A stretch of DNA of 51,360 nucleotides from an uncultured Clostridia bacterium (GTDB lineage Bacteria; Bacillota; Clostridia; TANB77; CAG-508). Made by a program: the position numbers and the translations under genes. Below the pieces are notes generated by a model that was given only the letters and a program-made list of their open reading frames with translations, did no database searches and was not told where the DNA came from. Position 1 is the stretch's first letter. Every line of letters begins with the position of its first letter. Positions 26,727 through 36,418 of this stretch are shown here, one piece after another. The DNA lies in assembly GCA_934121875.1 (NCBI GenBank), contig CAKOVG010000006.1:1-51360 (forward strand), given 5' to 3'.

Positions 26727-26755
26727 ATTTTATCATTTTTAGTTGTAAAAGTCAA
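26727..26755 (-). promoter_or_regulatory. str operon promoter and structured leader
   Basis: On the minus strand, TTGACT at 26755-26750, 17 nt, TAAAAT at 26732-26727; start near 26720. The transcribed leader down to 26613 contains two hairpins: ccgttag/ctaacgg (about 26689-26720) and ttataaaaag/ctttttataa (about 26642-26670). The second ends close to the ribosome site. Confidence 0.75.
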
Positions 26756-26791
26756 CAGTTTTGTGACATTTTATTAGGTTTTGAACTTGTT

Positions 26792-28483
26792 TTATTCTCC
26801 TATTTCTGTTTCATTTTCTTTGTTTGATTTTTCTTTATTTTCATCTATTATTTTAGATACATTTTGTCCAATTTTTTCTTGTACTTCATTTTTTGATTGA
26901 GCCTTAATTTTTAAGCTATCTCTGTAGCTTCTGTATTTGTTTGCTTCTTCTTCTGGCATATCTTTTACGAATTCATCAATACTAAAACCTGGTTCGTCAT
27001 ATAGTTGTTCTAAATCCTGTTTCATTCTCTCTGGAGTAATTTCTTCCATTTTTGGTCCTAATTCTTTTGAGCTTGTTTCTAATAATTTTTGACTAATTTT
27101 TGTCCATATAATTTTAAATATACTAGGTGCCTTTTCATATCCTACTAATTTTTTGTTTGATCCTGCCTTAGCAAGTTTTTTAATCTTTTTTATTTTTTCC
27201 TTATTAGCTGGTTCTGTAGGTTTTTGGTACAAATCTGAAAAATCGTAGTTAATATCTAGCATTTTTGTCATTTTTTGTTCTGGTTTCAATTCAACTTCTC
27301 TTACCATTTGTTGGTATTGTTTTAATGCTAAAGTATTGTATTTACCATCAACTATTTTTAGTAATTTATCTATATTTACATCATAGAATTTTGATGCTTG
27401 ATACACATTTCTATTTTTATATAGCTCATTTGCCTTTTCGTCATCCATTACACCAATTTCATCAAACCCTGTTATAGAAACGTCTTCTATTTGATTTCCA
27501 TTATTATCTTCTATAAATGCATGATAGGTAGGTTGATTACCTTCAATTGTAAATTGTATATTTTTTACAGTGTAGTTTGAGTTTAAAGCTTTTTGTGGTG
27601 AACTAGAGTTTCTTGTTGGATTTACAGCAGTGTTTGGTTTAAAACTTTTTTGATCTTCTAAAGCTTCTTGTTGTGTTTTTTCTTCTTCTTTTTGTGCTCT
27701 TTCTTCCTCTTCTTTTTCTGCTGCTTCTTGTTTCTCTTTTTCTGCATAAGCTAAATCAATTTCTTCATCTTTTCTAGCTTCTGCTTCTTCTTGCTCTTTT
27801 TTGTATTCTTCCCACATTTGATCTTCTTGCTCTTTAATCTCTTGATTTTCTGTTTCTTTTTCACCTACGAGTTCAATTTCTTGTAACACTTTTTCAATAT
27901 CTTTGTTTTCACTTTCTAAGGCTTCAATTTCTCTAGATAATCTTTTTATTCTTTTATTTCTGTTTCTTGCATCTTCAATACATTTTTTATTTTCTTCTTC
28001 TGCTGCTTGATATACTTTTGACTCAGGCTTTTTTAATTTTAAAACAGTTTTGTTTTCTTCTATATTGCCTAATATTTGTTGTCTAATAGAGCTTACTTCT
28101 GCTATTTGTATTTTCTTTTTTTCTATTCTATTTTGATTTTTTTCTTGTTGCTCTTGTAATTCATCTACAAATTGTTTTTTTGCTTCTTGTTGTTGTAATG
28201 TTCTAGTATTTTTTACTTCTTCTACTAGTGTTTTTATTTGCTCTACTTGAACATTTTTTTCGCTCATTTGCATTTCTGTTTCTTTTATACTATTCTCCAA
28301 ATCTGCTCTTTTAGAAATGTCACGAGTTTCATTTAACTCTTGTTGTAGGTCTTTGTTTAAACTACTTGCATATTCAATTTGTTTTGCAAGTTCATCTTTT
28401 AACTCCATTTGCTCTTTTAAATCGTCTATATTGTCCATATTTTTGATAGTTTCCAAGCGTTCTTCCATCTCTTTTAATTTCAT
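26792..28483 (-). CDS. Long coiled-coil protein of unknown function
   Basis: Not recognised. The 563-residue protein has no membrane segment or signal peptide. Residues 1-275 are almost all charged coiled coil (repeats of EEQ, KKQ, EEKE). A Ser/Pro/Asn linker follows at about 280-300, then a globular part (about 305-490) containing VKNIQFTIEGNQPTYHAFIED and YEKAPSIFKIIWTKISQ. The end is an acidic-basic tail. It has its own promoter (28527-28555) and no operon partner, sitting between trmFO and the str operon promoter. A scaffold-like or host-surface-independent cytoplasmic role is possible, but nothing in the sequence decides. Confidence 0.85.
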   Translation of the reverse strand: MKLKEMEERLETIKNMDNIDDLKEQMELKDELAKQIEYASSLNKDLQQELNETRDISKRADLENSIKETEMQMSEKNVQVEQIKTLVEEVKNTRTLQQQEAKKQFVDELQEQQEKNQNRIEKKKIQIAEVSSIRQQILGNIEENKTVLKLKKPESKVYQAAEEENKKCIEDARNRNKRIKRLSREIEALESENKDIEKVLQEIELVGEKETENQEIKEQEDQMWEEYKKEQEEAEARKDEEIDLAYAEKEKQEAAEKEEEERAQKEEEKTQQEALEDQKSFKPNTAVNPTRNSSSPQKALNSNYTVKNIQFTIEGNQPTYHAFIEDNNGNQIEDVSITGFDEIGVMDDEKANELYKNRNVYQASKFYDVNIDKLLKIVDGKYNTLALKQYQQMVREVELKPEQKMTKMLDINYDFSDLYQKPTEPANKEKIKKIKKLAKAGSNKKLVGYEKAPSIFKIIWTKISQKLLETSSKELGPKMEEITPERMKQDLEQLYDEPGFSIDEFVKDMPEEEANKYRSYRDSLKIKAQSKNEVQEKIGQNVSKIIDENKEKSNKENETEIGE

Positions 28484-28526
28484 ATTATTCCTCCTAATAC
28501 CTACTCTTATTCACAATATCTAACTT

Positions 28527-28555
28527 ATTATACCATATTTTTTAGTTTTTCGCAA
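28527..28555 (-). promoter_or_regulatory. Promoter of the coiled-coil gene
   Basis: On the minus strand, TTGCGA at 28555-28550, a 17-nt spacer and TATAAT at 28532-28527. An AGGAGG site precedes the ATG at 28483. Confidence 0.72.
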
Positions 28556-28633
28556 CAATATTATGTAAATTAATTCATTTTGTAATAAAAATTTAATATA
28601 ATCGTAATAGATATGTAATGCTAGTTTACGTAA

Positions 28634-30049
28634 TTATAACTGTTTTCTTAGGTCTTCAACAGCTCTATCGGCTAGTTTTGAATATTTTAATTTTTTATCT
28701 TTTATTTTTTCAGGTAGTTCTGGTAAAATGCCAAAATTGGCGTTCATTGGTTGAAAACTTTCATTAATTGTTGATATATATTTACTTAAAGCTCCTATCA
28801 TTGTTAAGTTTGAAAAAACAATTTTTTTATTTGTTTGGTTGTATTGTTCTATTGCATTTAATGCCGCTACTAATCCTGAAGAAATTGATTCTACATATCC
28901 TTCTACACCTGTAATTTGTCCTGCAAAATATATGTTTCTATTGTTTTTTAATTGATATGTTGGTTCTAATAGCTTTGTAGAATTTATATAAGTGTTTCTA
29001 TGCATTACTCCATATTTTACAAAATTGGCACTTTCTAAACCTGGTATCATACTAAATACTCTTTGTTGTTCTCCAAATTTTAAATTAGTTTGGAAGCCAA
29101 CCATATTAAATAAATTTCCCTCTGTGTTGTCTTGTCTTAATTGTACAAGTGCATATGGTCTATAGCCTGTTCTTTTATCTGTAAATCCAACTGGCTTTAA
29201 AGGCCCAAATCTCAAAGTATCTTTTCCCCTTTTAGCCATTATTTCTATTGGCATACATCCTTCAAATATTTCCTTTTTTTCGAATTCATGAAGTGTTACT
29301 ACTTCAGCATTTACTAGAGCTGTCCAAAAACTTTCATATTCTTCTTTGTTCATTGGAAGATTTAAATAACTTGCCCCTGTTTGTGACTGTATTCTATTTT
29401 GCCATTCTTCTATTGGTTCGTCTTTTTCTCTTTCTTGTTCGTAGCGTTCTCCCCAAAATGCTACATCCATGTTTATTGAATCTTTTTCGATAATTGGTGC
29501 TGCTGCATCATAGAAGAACAATTTATCTTGACCTGTAATGCTTAATATTTCATTTGATAGTTTATCTGAAGTTAATGGACCCGTTGCTATAATTACAATT
29601 CCGTCTTCTGCCATTTCTTGTAGTTCACTTTTGATTTCACTATCTATTAAAATATCGTCAATATTGTTTACGGTTTCTTTTCCAACTTCTTTTCTTATTA
29701 TTTCTATATTTTTCATTTTCTCTAATTCTTCTGTTACTCTCTTAGAAAAAACTTCTCTATCTACTGCAAGTGCTTGTCCTGCTGGCACCGCTGTTTCGTC
29801 TGCTATTTTTATTAAAAGTGAATCAAGCATCCTTAATTCTTCTTTTAATAGACCACAAGCATTAGTATGTAAATTTGATTTAAACGAATTACTGCACACT
29901 ACTTCTGCTAAATTTTGATTACTATGTGCAGGAGAATATTTTTGTGGTTTCATTTCATATAGCTTTACTTTTATTCCTCTTTTGGCAATTTGGTAAGCAG
30001 CCTCTGTTCCTGCTAATCCTCCTCCAATTACTGTTATATAATCCTTCAT
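28634..30049 (-). CDS. trmFO: Folate-dependent tRNA (uracil-54) methyltransferase
   Basis: FAD enzyme that forms ribothymidine at position 54 of tRNA using methylenetetrahydrofolate. The N-terminal dinucleotide fold is ITVIGGGLAGTEAAYQIAKRG and is followed by the signature YEMKPQKYSPAHSN. The later TGVEGYVESISSGLVAALNA closes the FAD site. The length of 471 residues is slightly longer than usual. It starts ten bases after the SNF2 gene and is probably cotranscribed with it. Confidence 0.97.
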   Translation of the reverse strand: MKDYITVIGGGLAGTEAAYQIAKRGIKVKLYEMKPQKYSPAHSNQNLAEVVCSNSFKSNLHTNACGLLKEELRMLDSLLIKIADETAVPAGQALAVDREVFSKRVTEELEKMKNIEIIRKEVGKETVNNIDDILIDSEIKSELQEMAEDGIVIIATGPLTSDKLSNEILSITGQDKLFFYDAAAPIIEKDSINMDVAFWGERYEQEREKDEPIEEWQNRIQSQTGASYLNLPMNKEEYESFWTALVNAEVVTLHEFEKKEIFEGCMPIEIMAKRGKDTLRFGPLKPVGFTDKRTGYRPYALVQLRQDNTEGNLFNMVGFQTNLKFGEQQRVFSMIPGLESANFVKYGVMHRNTYINSTKLLEPTYQLKNNRNIYFAGQITGVEGYVESISSGLVAALNAIEQYNQTNKKIVFSNLTMIGALSKYISTINESFQPMNANFGILPELPEKIKDKKLKYSKLADRAVEDLRKQL

Positions 30050-30058
30050 ATCTATACC

Positions 30059-33022
30059 TCATCCAAATAATTTCATAATATCTTCTTTTGATAGTTGGCT
30101 TATAAATGTGTTTTGTGTTGATAACATATTGTCTGCAAGTTTTGCCTTTTTTTGCTGTAGTTCATAGATTTTTTCTTCTATCGAATTTTTAGTAATTAGT
30201 TTATATACTTGCACATTATTTTTTTGACCTATTCTATAAGTTCTATCTGTTGCTTGATTTTCGGCTGATAAATTCCACCAAGGATCATAATGTATTACAA
30301 CATCTGCTCCTGTTAGGTTTAGACCTGTTCCACCAGCTTTTAAAGATATTAAAAATACCTTTATATTTTTGTCTTCATTAAATTTATCAACCAAATCAAT
30401 TCTATCTGCTACTTTAGTTTGTCCTGTTAGCTTTAGATATGATATTTTATTTTCTTTGAGTTCTTGTTCTATCATTTCAAACATTGAAGTATATCCTGAA
30501 AATAGCAATATTTTGTGTCCACTCTCAACCGTGTTTTTTATAAGTTCTATACATTGTGTAAGCTTACTACTTTCACCTTCATAATCTTGTAAAAATAATT
30601 TTGGATGACAACATATTTGCCTTAACCTCATTAACAAAGCCAATATTTTTATTTGACTTCCTTCAATTCCATTTACTTTAATCTCAGCACTTATTTCTTT
30701 TTTTGCTCTTGATAAATATGCCAAATACACTTTTTGCTGTTCTTCTTGCATTTCATTATATAGTACACTTATAGTTTTGTCTGGGAGCTCTGTTAGTACC
30801 TCTTTCTTTATTCTTCTCAATACAAAAGGTTCTATCATTTTTTTAAGTCTTTCCAAACTTACTTCACTTTCTTCTTTGACTATAGGTGTTTCGAATGCTT
30901 CTTTGAACCTTCTGTATTTAAATAAATAGCCTGGCATTATAAAATCAAATATAGACCATAATTCTGAAAGCGAGTTTTCAATAGGTGTACCTGTTAGTGC
31001 AAATCTTGTTTGTGTTAATATTTTCTTTATAGATTTTGCATTTTGAGTATTGTTATTTTTTACATATTGAGCCTCGTCTGCTATCATATATCTAAAATTA
31101 TAGGCTTTTTCTTCATATATTTCAATATCTCTTTTTAAAGAATCATATGATGTAATAACTAAATCATATTGTGGTATTTGGTCTATTCTCTTTGCTCTTT
31201 CTGTAGCATTGCCACCAATTACACATGCTTTTAAACTTGGTGCAAATTTGTTAGTTTCGTTCAGCCAGTTCAAAGTAAGTGAACTTGGACACACTACTAG
31301 TGATGGCATTTTTCCTTCTTTATTTACATAGTCTAATATTACTGCTATAAGTTGAATTGTTTTTCCAAGTCCCATATCGTCTGCTAATATTCCACCAAAT
31401 TGATAACTATCCAAAGTCTTTAACCATTGATATCCTATTTTTTGGTATGTTCTTAAACTTGCATTTAAATTTTTAGGTATTTCCATTTGAACAGTTTTTT
31501 GTTCTGTTTCAAGGCTTTCTACCATATTTTTATATGTTTCATCCTTTGTTATTTCAACATTATTCAAATTTTTTAGGCATCTTTCTAAATACAAACTTCT
31601 ATAATTTTGAAGTGTAATAACTCCATCTTTTAAGTTTGTAAAGCCATTATCCATATCTAGATTTAAGTCATCTAAAAATTTCAAAGTTTCATTTTGTTTT
31701 AAATCTATATAGCTTCCATCTTTTAATCTGTAAAAGGTCTTTTTTAGTTTATATCTTTCCATTATGTCTGACAAATCTGATAATTCGATTCCTATTTGTG
31801 ATAAATCTATTTGTAACAAATTATTTTCTATTCTTACTCCAATAGATTTCATTTGTGGAGTACGTATTTCTTTTTTCTTAAAAGTTTCAGTAACCAAAAC
31901 TTCGTATTGTTTCATATAGTCTTCAATTTCTTCTGATAAAAATTGATAAATTTTTTCGTCATTTGCTAAAATTAATCTTACGTTTTTTCTGTCAAGCATA
32001 AATCCAGATTTTATAAATTGATTTAACGCCTCATTTTCTTTTATCATATTTCTGGCAAAATCAATGTTTTGATTTATTAGTGGATTGAATTCGTTTTTAC
32101 CATAGCAGAATTTTATATCTGCTATAACATTATTGTCTGCATCATAATCTAAGTATATCTTCACTCCTAATTTTTGTGGAATATACTTATCTTTTACATA
32201 TTTAGGCAAATCGTCTGTAACTACACTTTCTTCTATTTCCGGTGCTATCATTGCAAAAAAGCTTGTTACTTCTTTTTCATCCATAATTATTTCATTTGTA
32301 TAATTTTTTCTTAATGTTTCTAATATGTTTAAAACAGTGTTTTCGAATTTTCTGTCACAACGATATAAACTTTCTGAGAATAATAAATATATATTTTTTT
32401 TACCTTGTAAAATATCATAGCTGAAAACATCAATATTACATTTTAGTTTAAATTTGTTTTGCTCTAATTCTGTAATGTAAAAAAATATTTCTGGTTCTTC
32501 GTCTGCAAAATATATATTTTTTTCTACTCCATTTATTTGAAAGGCTATATTTTTATTTTTTAAAATTTCAAAAATATCATCTAAGCCTGTGTTTGATAAT
32601 AAAATATTGTCTGGTATAAAATTATTTCTATAATATGTATAATTCATTTCATTACTGTATTTAATAATTTCTGCATATTTTAGTATAAATGATAAAATTT
32701 CTTGCGATTCTTTTTCAAAGGATTCTATAGTATGTATAAAGTTTAGTTTTGCGCCATATTGGTATACTTCATTGTTTAACATTTTTTCGTAGAATTCTGG
32801 TAGATTTTTAAGTTTATATAGCTGTTTTTCACCTATTCTAAATTCCACCTTTAATTGTTTTTTGAAGTTATCATAAAAAAATTTAGGTACAATTTTTATA
32901 TTTTTACTTATATTTTCTTCTTCAAATTTAGAGCTTTGTTCACTTTGCATAAAGTTATTTAATAACTGCTTAAATACTCTATGGTTTTCCTTTTCTTTAT
33001 AGTTTTCTTCTTTCTCTACCAT
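30059..33022 (-). CDS. SNF2-family helicase-like ATPase
   Basis: A 987-residue superfamily 2 protein. Residues about 1-510 are the bacterial SNF2-associated region. The ATPase core has Walker A DDMGLGKTIQ near residue 547, a DEAQ box IADEAQYVKN near 650, and SALTGTPIEN-type motif III (FALTGTPIENSLSELW). The C-terminal helicase half ends with LKAGGTGLNLTGADVV and DRTYRIGQ. Such proteins remodel protein-DNA or RNA polymerase complexes; no SWIM zinc finger was seen here. It has a good promoter, and trmFO follows. Confidence 0.93.
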   Translation of the reverse strand: MVEKEENYKEKENHRVFKQLLNNFMQSEQSSKFEEENISKNIKIVPKFFYDNFKKQLKVEFRIGEKQLYKLKNLPEFYEKMLNNEVYQYGAKLNFIHTIESFEKESQEILSFILKYAEIIKYSNEMNYTYYRNNFIPDNILLSNTGLDDIFEILKNKNIAFQINGVEKNIYFADEEPEIFFYITELEQNKFKLKCNIDVFSYDILQGKKNIYLLFSESLYRCDRKFENTVLNILETLRKNYTNEIIMDEKEVTSFFAMIAPEIEESVVTDDLPKYVKDKYIPQKLGVKIYLDYDADNNVIADIKFCYGKNEFNPLINQNIDFARNMIKENEALNQFIKSGFMLDRKNVRLILANDEKIYQFLSEEIEDYMKQYEVLVTETFKKKEIRTPQMKSIGVRIENNLLQIDLSQIGIELSDLSDIMERYKLKKTFYRLKDGSYIDLKQNETLKFLDDLNLDMDNGFTNLKDGVITLQNYRSLYLERCLKNLNNVEITKDETYKNMVESLETEQKTVQMEIPKNLNASLRTYQKIGYQWLKTLDSYQFGGILADDMGLGKTIQLIAVILDYVNKEGKMPSLVVCPSSLTLNWLNETNKFAPSLKACVIGGNATERAKRIDQIPQYDLVITSYDSLKRDIEIYEEKAYNFRYMIADEAQYVKNNNTQNAKSIKKILTQTRFALTGTPIENSLSELWSIFDFIMPGYLFKYRRFKEAFETPIVKEESEVSLERLKKMIEPFVLRRIKKEVLTELPDKTISVLYNEMQEEQQKVYLAYLSRAKKEISAEIKVNGIEGSQIKILALLMRLRQICCHPKLFLQDYEGESSKLTQCIELIKNTVESGHKILLFSGYTSMFEMIEQELKENKISYLKLTGQTKVADRIDLVDKFNEDKNIKVFLISLKAGGTGLNLTGADVVIHYDPWWNLSAENQATDRTYRIGQKNNVQVYKLITKNSIEEKIYELQQKKAKLADNMLSTQNTFISQLSKEDIMKLFG

Positions 33023-33054
33023 AATAATCTCCCCTAAAATTTTATCAAGTAGTA

Positions 33055-33083
33055 ATTATATCATAGATTATCTAGTATTTCAA
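33055..33083 (-). promoter_or_regulatory. Promoter of SNF2-trmFO transcript
   Basis: On the minus strand, TTGAAA at 33083-33078, 17 nt, TATAAT at 33060-33055. It lies between the topA terminator and the SNF2 gene. Confidence 0.75.
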
Positions 33084-33100
33084 GAAATATGGCATAATTT

Positions 33101-33125
33101 AAGAACGAGGGTTTACCTCGTTCTT
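33101..33125 (-). terminator. topA terminator
   Basis: Perfect ten-base-pair arms aagaacgagg (33101-33110) and cctcgttctt (33116-33125) with a 5-nt loop. The following minus-strand tract AAATTAT is only weakly T-rich, so termination may be partial. Confidence 0.7.
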
Positions 33126-33129
33126 AAAT

Positions 33130-35202
33130 TTATTTTTTAGTTTTTCTTTTGGTTGTTTTTGCCTTTTTTGTTTTAGTAGTTTTTGTCCTCTTTTTCTTTT
33201 CTTCTTTTACCTCTGGTGTCCATGTTTCCCCTGGTTTTGGTGGATTCCATGAAATGTATTCACAAGTTTCAGGATTATTTTCACATACGTAGAATTTTTT
33301 TCCTCTTTTTGTTTTCTTTATTTGTACTGTTCCACCACATACAGGGCATGGTACATCTATAGTCTCTATAATTGGTTTTGCATTTTTACATTCTGGATAG
33401 CCAGGGCAAGCTAAAAACTTACCATATCTACCATATTTTATTACCATCATTCTTCCACATTTTTCACATGGTACATCTGATACTTCTTCAACTAGTTCTA
33501 CATGTTCTAGTTCTTTTTCTACTCTATCTAGGGTCACTTTAAATGGACCATAAAATCCGCGTATAACTTGTTTCCATGGTTCTTTTCCTTCTGCAACTTC
33601 GTCAAATTCTTCTTCAATTTTAGCAGTAAACTCAACATTTATTACATCTGGAAAGTTTTCAACTAACAGTTTGTTTACTATTTTGCCTAAGTCTGTTGGT
33701 ATTAGTTGTTTTTGTTCTTTCTGAATATATCTTCTTTCCAAAATTGTTGTAATAGTTGGAGAATAAGTACTTGGTCTTCCTATTCCTTTTTCCTCTAAAG
33801 CTTTTACCAAACTTGCCTCTGTATATCTTGCAGGTGGTTGTGTAAAGCTTTGCTTTGCTTCTAATTTCTCTTTTTTTACTTCTTGGCCAATTGTTAATTC
33901 AGGAATAGAATTGTCTTCCTCTTCTTTTTCTCCCTCTATAGTTTCTACATATAGCGTCATAAATCCTTTGAATTTTAAAGTTTGTCCATTTGCTTTAAAG
34001 TTGTAATTGTTTACATCTATATTGGTTGTAACTGTATCATATATAGCATTAGCCATTTGGCTTGCAATAAATCTGTTATATATCAAACGATACAACTTAT
34101 ATTGGTCTGTTGTTAAATAATCTTTAATTTTTTCTGGTTCTAAATCTATATATGTTGGTCTAATTGCCTCATGCGCATCTTGAGCATTTTGCTTTGTTTT
34201 ATAATAACGGTTCTCATAATAGTTTGCACCATATTTTTGAGTAATAACTTCTTTTGCTACTGTTCTTGCTTCATCTGAAATTCTAGTAGAGTCAGTTCTC
34301 ATATATGTAATTAAACCAACTGTACCCTTTTCACCAACATGCACACCTTCATATAATCCTTGTGCAACAGACATCGTCTTTTTTAATGTAAAATTTAATT
34401 TTCTGGATGCTTCTTGTTGCATTGTACTTGTAGTAAATGGTGGTGCAGGTGTTCTTTTCTTTTCTCCTTTTTTTACATCTGCTACAATATACTTGCCTTT
34501 TTCTATATTTTTTAATATTTCATCTACTTCTTCTTTTTTGTGTATTTCTAGTTTCTTACCGTCTCTTCCATAAAATGTAGCTTGAAATTTCTTTTTAGAA
34601 TTTGGTTCTAATAAATCAGCATAAATATTCCAATATTCTTCTGGTATAAAGTTTTCTATTTCTTCTTCTCTATCAACAATTAACTTTACAGCAACTGATT
34701 GCACCCTACCTGCTGATAGTCCCCTTTTCACTTTTTTCCATAGCATCGGGCTAATTTTATATCCCACTATTCTATCTAATACTCTACGAGCTTGTTGTGC
34801 ATCAACTAAGTTCATATTTATTTTTCTTGGTTTCTTTATACTTTCTTTTACAGTTTCTTTAGTGATTTCATTAAAAGTAACTCTGCAATTGCTATCTTCT
34901 GGTATTTCTAATATATGTGCTAAATGCCATGCAATAGCTTCTCCCTCACGGTCGGGGTCAGATGCCAAATAAACTTGTTTTGCTGTTTTAGCTTCTTTTT
35001 TCAAACTTTTAATCAAATCACATTTTCCACGAATATTTATATATTCTGGTTCAAAGTCATGTTCAATGTCAACAGCCATTTTTGATTTTGGTAAATCTCT
35101 AATATGTCCCATTGAAGCCATTACTTTGGTATTTCCACCTAAGAACTTTTTAATTGTGTTTGCCTTTGCAGGTGATTCCACAATAATTAGCTTGTCTGCC
35201 AT
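33130..35202 (-). CDS. topA: DNA topoisomerase I
   Basis: Type IA topoisomerase that relaxes negative supercoils, 690 residues. The Toprim domain opens LIIVESPAKANTIKKFLGG and has ASDPDREGEAIAWHL. The catalytic tyrosine is in GLITYMRTDSTRIS. Two four-cysteine zinc fingers follow (CEKCGRMM...CPGYPEC and CPVCGGTV...CENNPETC), and then a Lys/Thr-rich tail of about 25 residues that probably binds DNA. ATG 35202 has AAGGAG. A large palindrome separates it from murG. Confidence 0.98.
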   Translation of the reverse strand: MADKLIIVESPAKANTIKKFLGGNTKVMASMGHIRDLPKSKMAVDIEHDFEPEYINIRGKCDLIKSLKKEAKTAKQVYLASDPDREGEAIAWHLAHILEIPEDSNCRVTFNEITKETVKESIKKPRKINMNLVDAQQARRVLDRIVGYKISPMLWKKVKRGLSAGRVQSVAVKLIVDREEEIENFIPEEYWNIYADLLEPNSKKKFQATFYGRDGKKLEIHKKEEVDEILKNIEKGKYIVADVKKGEKKRTPAPPFTTSTMQQEASRKLNFTLKKTMSVAQGLYEGVHVGEKGTVGLITYMRTDSTRISDEARTVAKEVITQKYGANYYENRYYKTKQNAQDAHEAIRPTYIDLEPEKIKDYLTTDQYKLYRLIYNRFIASQMANAIYDTVTTNIDVNNYNFKANGQTLKFKGFMTLYVETIEGEKEEEDNSIPELTIGQEVKKEKLEAKQSFTQPPARYTEASLVKALEEKGIGRPSTYSPTITTILERRYIQKEQKQLIPTDLGKIVNKLLVENFPDVINVEFTAKIEEEFDEVAEGKEPWKQVIRGFYGPFKVTLDRVEKELEHVELVEEVSDVPCEKCGRMMVIKYGRYGKFLACPGYPECKNAKPIIETIDVPCPVCGGTVQIKKTKRGKKFYVCENNPETCEYISWNPPKPGETWTPEVKEEKKKRTKTTKTKKAKTTKRKTKK

Positions 35203-35226
35203 TTAAATTCTCCTTAATTATGATTT

Positions 35227-35305
35227 GGGTGATTTTGGGGACGGGGTCAAAAATCACCCTTTTCGCTTTTTTGGGTGACTTTTGACCCCGTCCCCAAAAT
35301 CACCC
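35227..35305. repeat. 33-bp-arm palindrome (REP-like) at the murG 3' end
   Basis: Arms at 35227-35259 and 35273-35305 are reverse complements with one mismatch (a G-T wobble in RNA), around a 13-nt AT-rich loop. Each arm begins with gggtgatttt and ends with its complement, so the arms are themselves palindromic. The core ggggacggggtc is far richer in G+C than its surroundings. The right arm supplies the last codon and stop (GGG TGA) of murG. The form recalls REP or small transposon-like palindromes that carry a GGGGACGG core. Confidence 0.85.
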
Positions 35306-36418
35306 TTTTAATTCTTTGATTTCTTTGTAGATTCTTTCTTCTACATTTTGTATTGCAACTTTATGGGCTTTTTCTCCCATTTCTTTTAAAACTTTTTTAT
35401 TCTTCATCAAGTTTGATATTGTACTATTTAATTCGTCTGCTGTCAAGTTTTTATCTAATATTATTTTAGCAGCTCCTACATTTTTTAGTACTTTTGCATT
35501 GTATTCTTGATGATTTTCTGTTGCAAATGGAAATGGTATAAATATTGCTGGCACTCCCACATTTGCTATTTCTGTTATTGTCATTGCTCCACTTCTTGAA
35601 ACTACTAAATCTACAATATTCATTATTTCTTCCATATTATAAATATATGGTACAATACTGGTATTTGGTATGTTATCAATTTCAATTGAATACTTTTCTT
35701 TCAATTCTTGTTTTATTTTTTCATATTGCGCTGGTCCTGCTGCCCATAGAATTTGATAATCTTGGTTTTGTTTTTTTGATATTATTTCCAATAAACTATT
35801 ATTTATACTTTTAGCTCCTTGACTTCCTCCAAAAAATAGTACTATTGGTTTATTACCTTCTAGTTTATTTTCCTTCAATAATTCTTGTTTTCTTTCACTT
35901 GATATTTCTACTTTTTTTACTTTGGTAGGTGTTCCTGTAACAACCACTTGCTTTGCCTTTGGCAATCTTGCTTTTGCGTCTTCAAATCCCACTAATATCT
36001 TACTTGCTTTATTGGATAACATTTTTACTGCTACACCAGGAAATGCATTGCTTTCGTGCAATACTACTGGTACCTTTTCCTTTTTAGCTGCCATTCCCAC
36101 AGGCACACAAATATACCCACCTGTTCCAATTACTACATCTGGTTTAAATTGCTTTATTATTTTTTTGGCCTCTTTTATTGAATGAAAAGTCTGGCATATT
36201 TTTTTAATATTTTCCAAAGATATTGTACGGTCAAATCCATAAGCATTTATATGTTTTAGCTCATAACCAGCTCTAGGAACCAAATCATTTTCTAACCCTC
36301 TATTAGTACCTATAAATATTATTTCTGAGTTTGGTTCTTCTTTTTTTATTTTATTAGCTATTGCTATTCCTGGATTTATATGTCCACCTGTACCCGCAGC
36401 TGCTATTATTACTTTCAT
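35300..36418 (-). CDS. murG: UDP-GlcNAc transferase MurG
   Basis: Adds GlcNAc to lipid I to give lipid II on the inner membrane face. The N-terminal glycine loop AAAGTGGHINPGIAIA, the HESNAFPGVA region and the C-terminal donor site SRSGAMTITEIANVGVPAIFIPFP are present. It has 372 residues. The start ATG overlaps the upstream ftsW stop (ATGA). Its last codon and stop lie within a palindromic repeat, so the true C-terminus may have been altered slightly by that insertion. Confidence 0.97.
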   Translation of the reverse strand: MKVIIAAAGTGGHINPGIAIANKIKKEEPNSEIIFIGTNRGLENDLVPRAGYELKHINAYGFDRTISLENIKKICQTFHSIKEAKKIIKQFKPDVVIGTGGYICVPVGMAAKKEKVPVVLHESNAFPGVAVKMLSNKASKILVGFEDAKARLPKAKQVVVTGTPTKVKKVEISSERKQELLKENKLEGNKPIVLFFGGSQGAKSINNSLLEIISKKQNQDYQILWAAGPAQYEKIKQELKEKYSIEIDNIPNTSIVPYIYNMEEIMNIVDLVVSRSGAMTITEIANVGVPAIFIPFPFATENHQEYNAKVLKNVGAAKIILDKNLTADELNSTISNLMKNKKVLKEMGEKAHKVAIQNVEERIYKEIKELKG

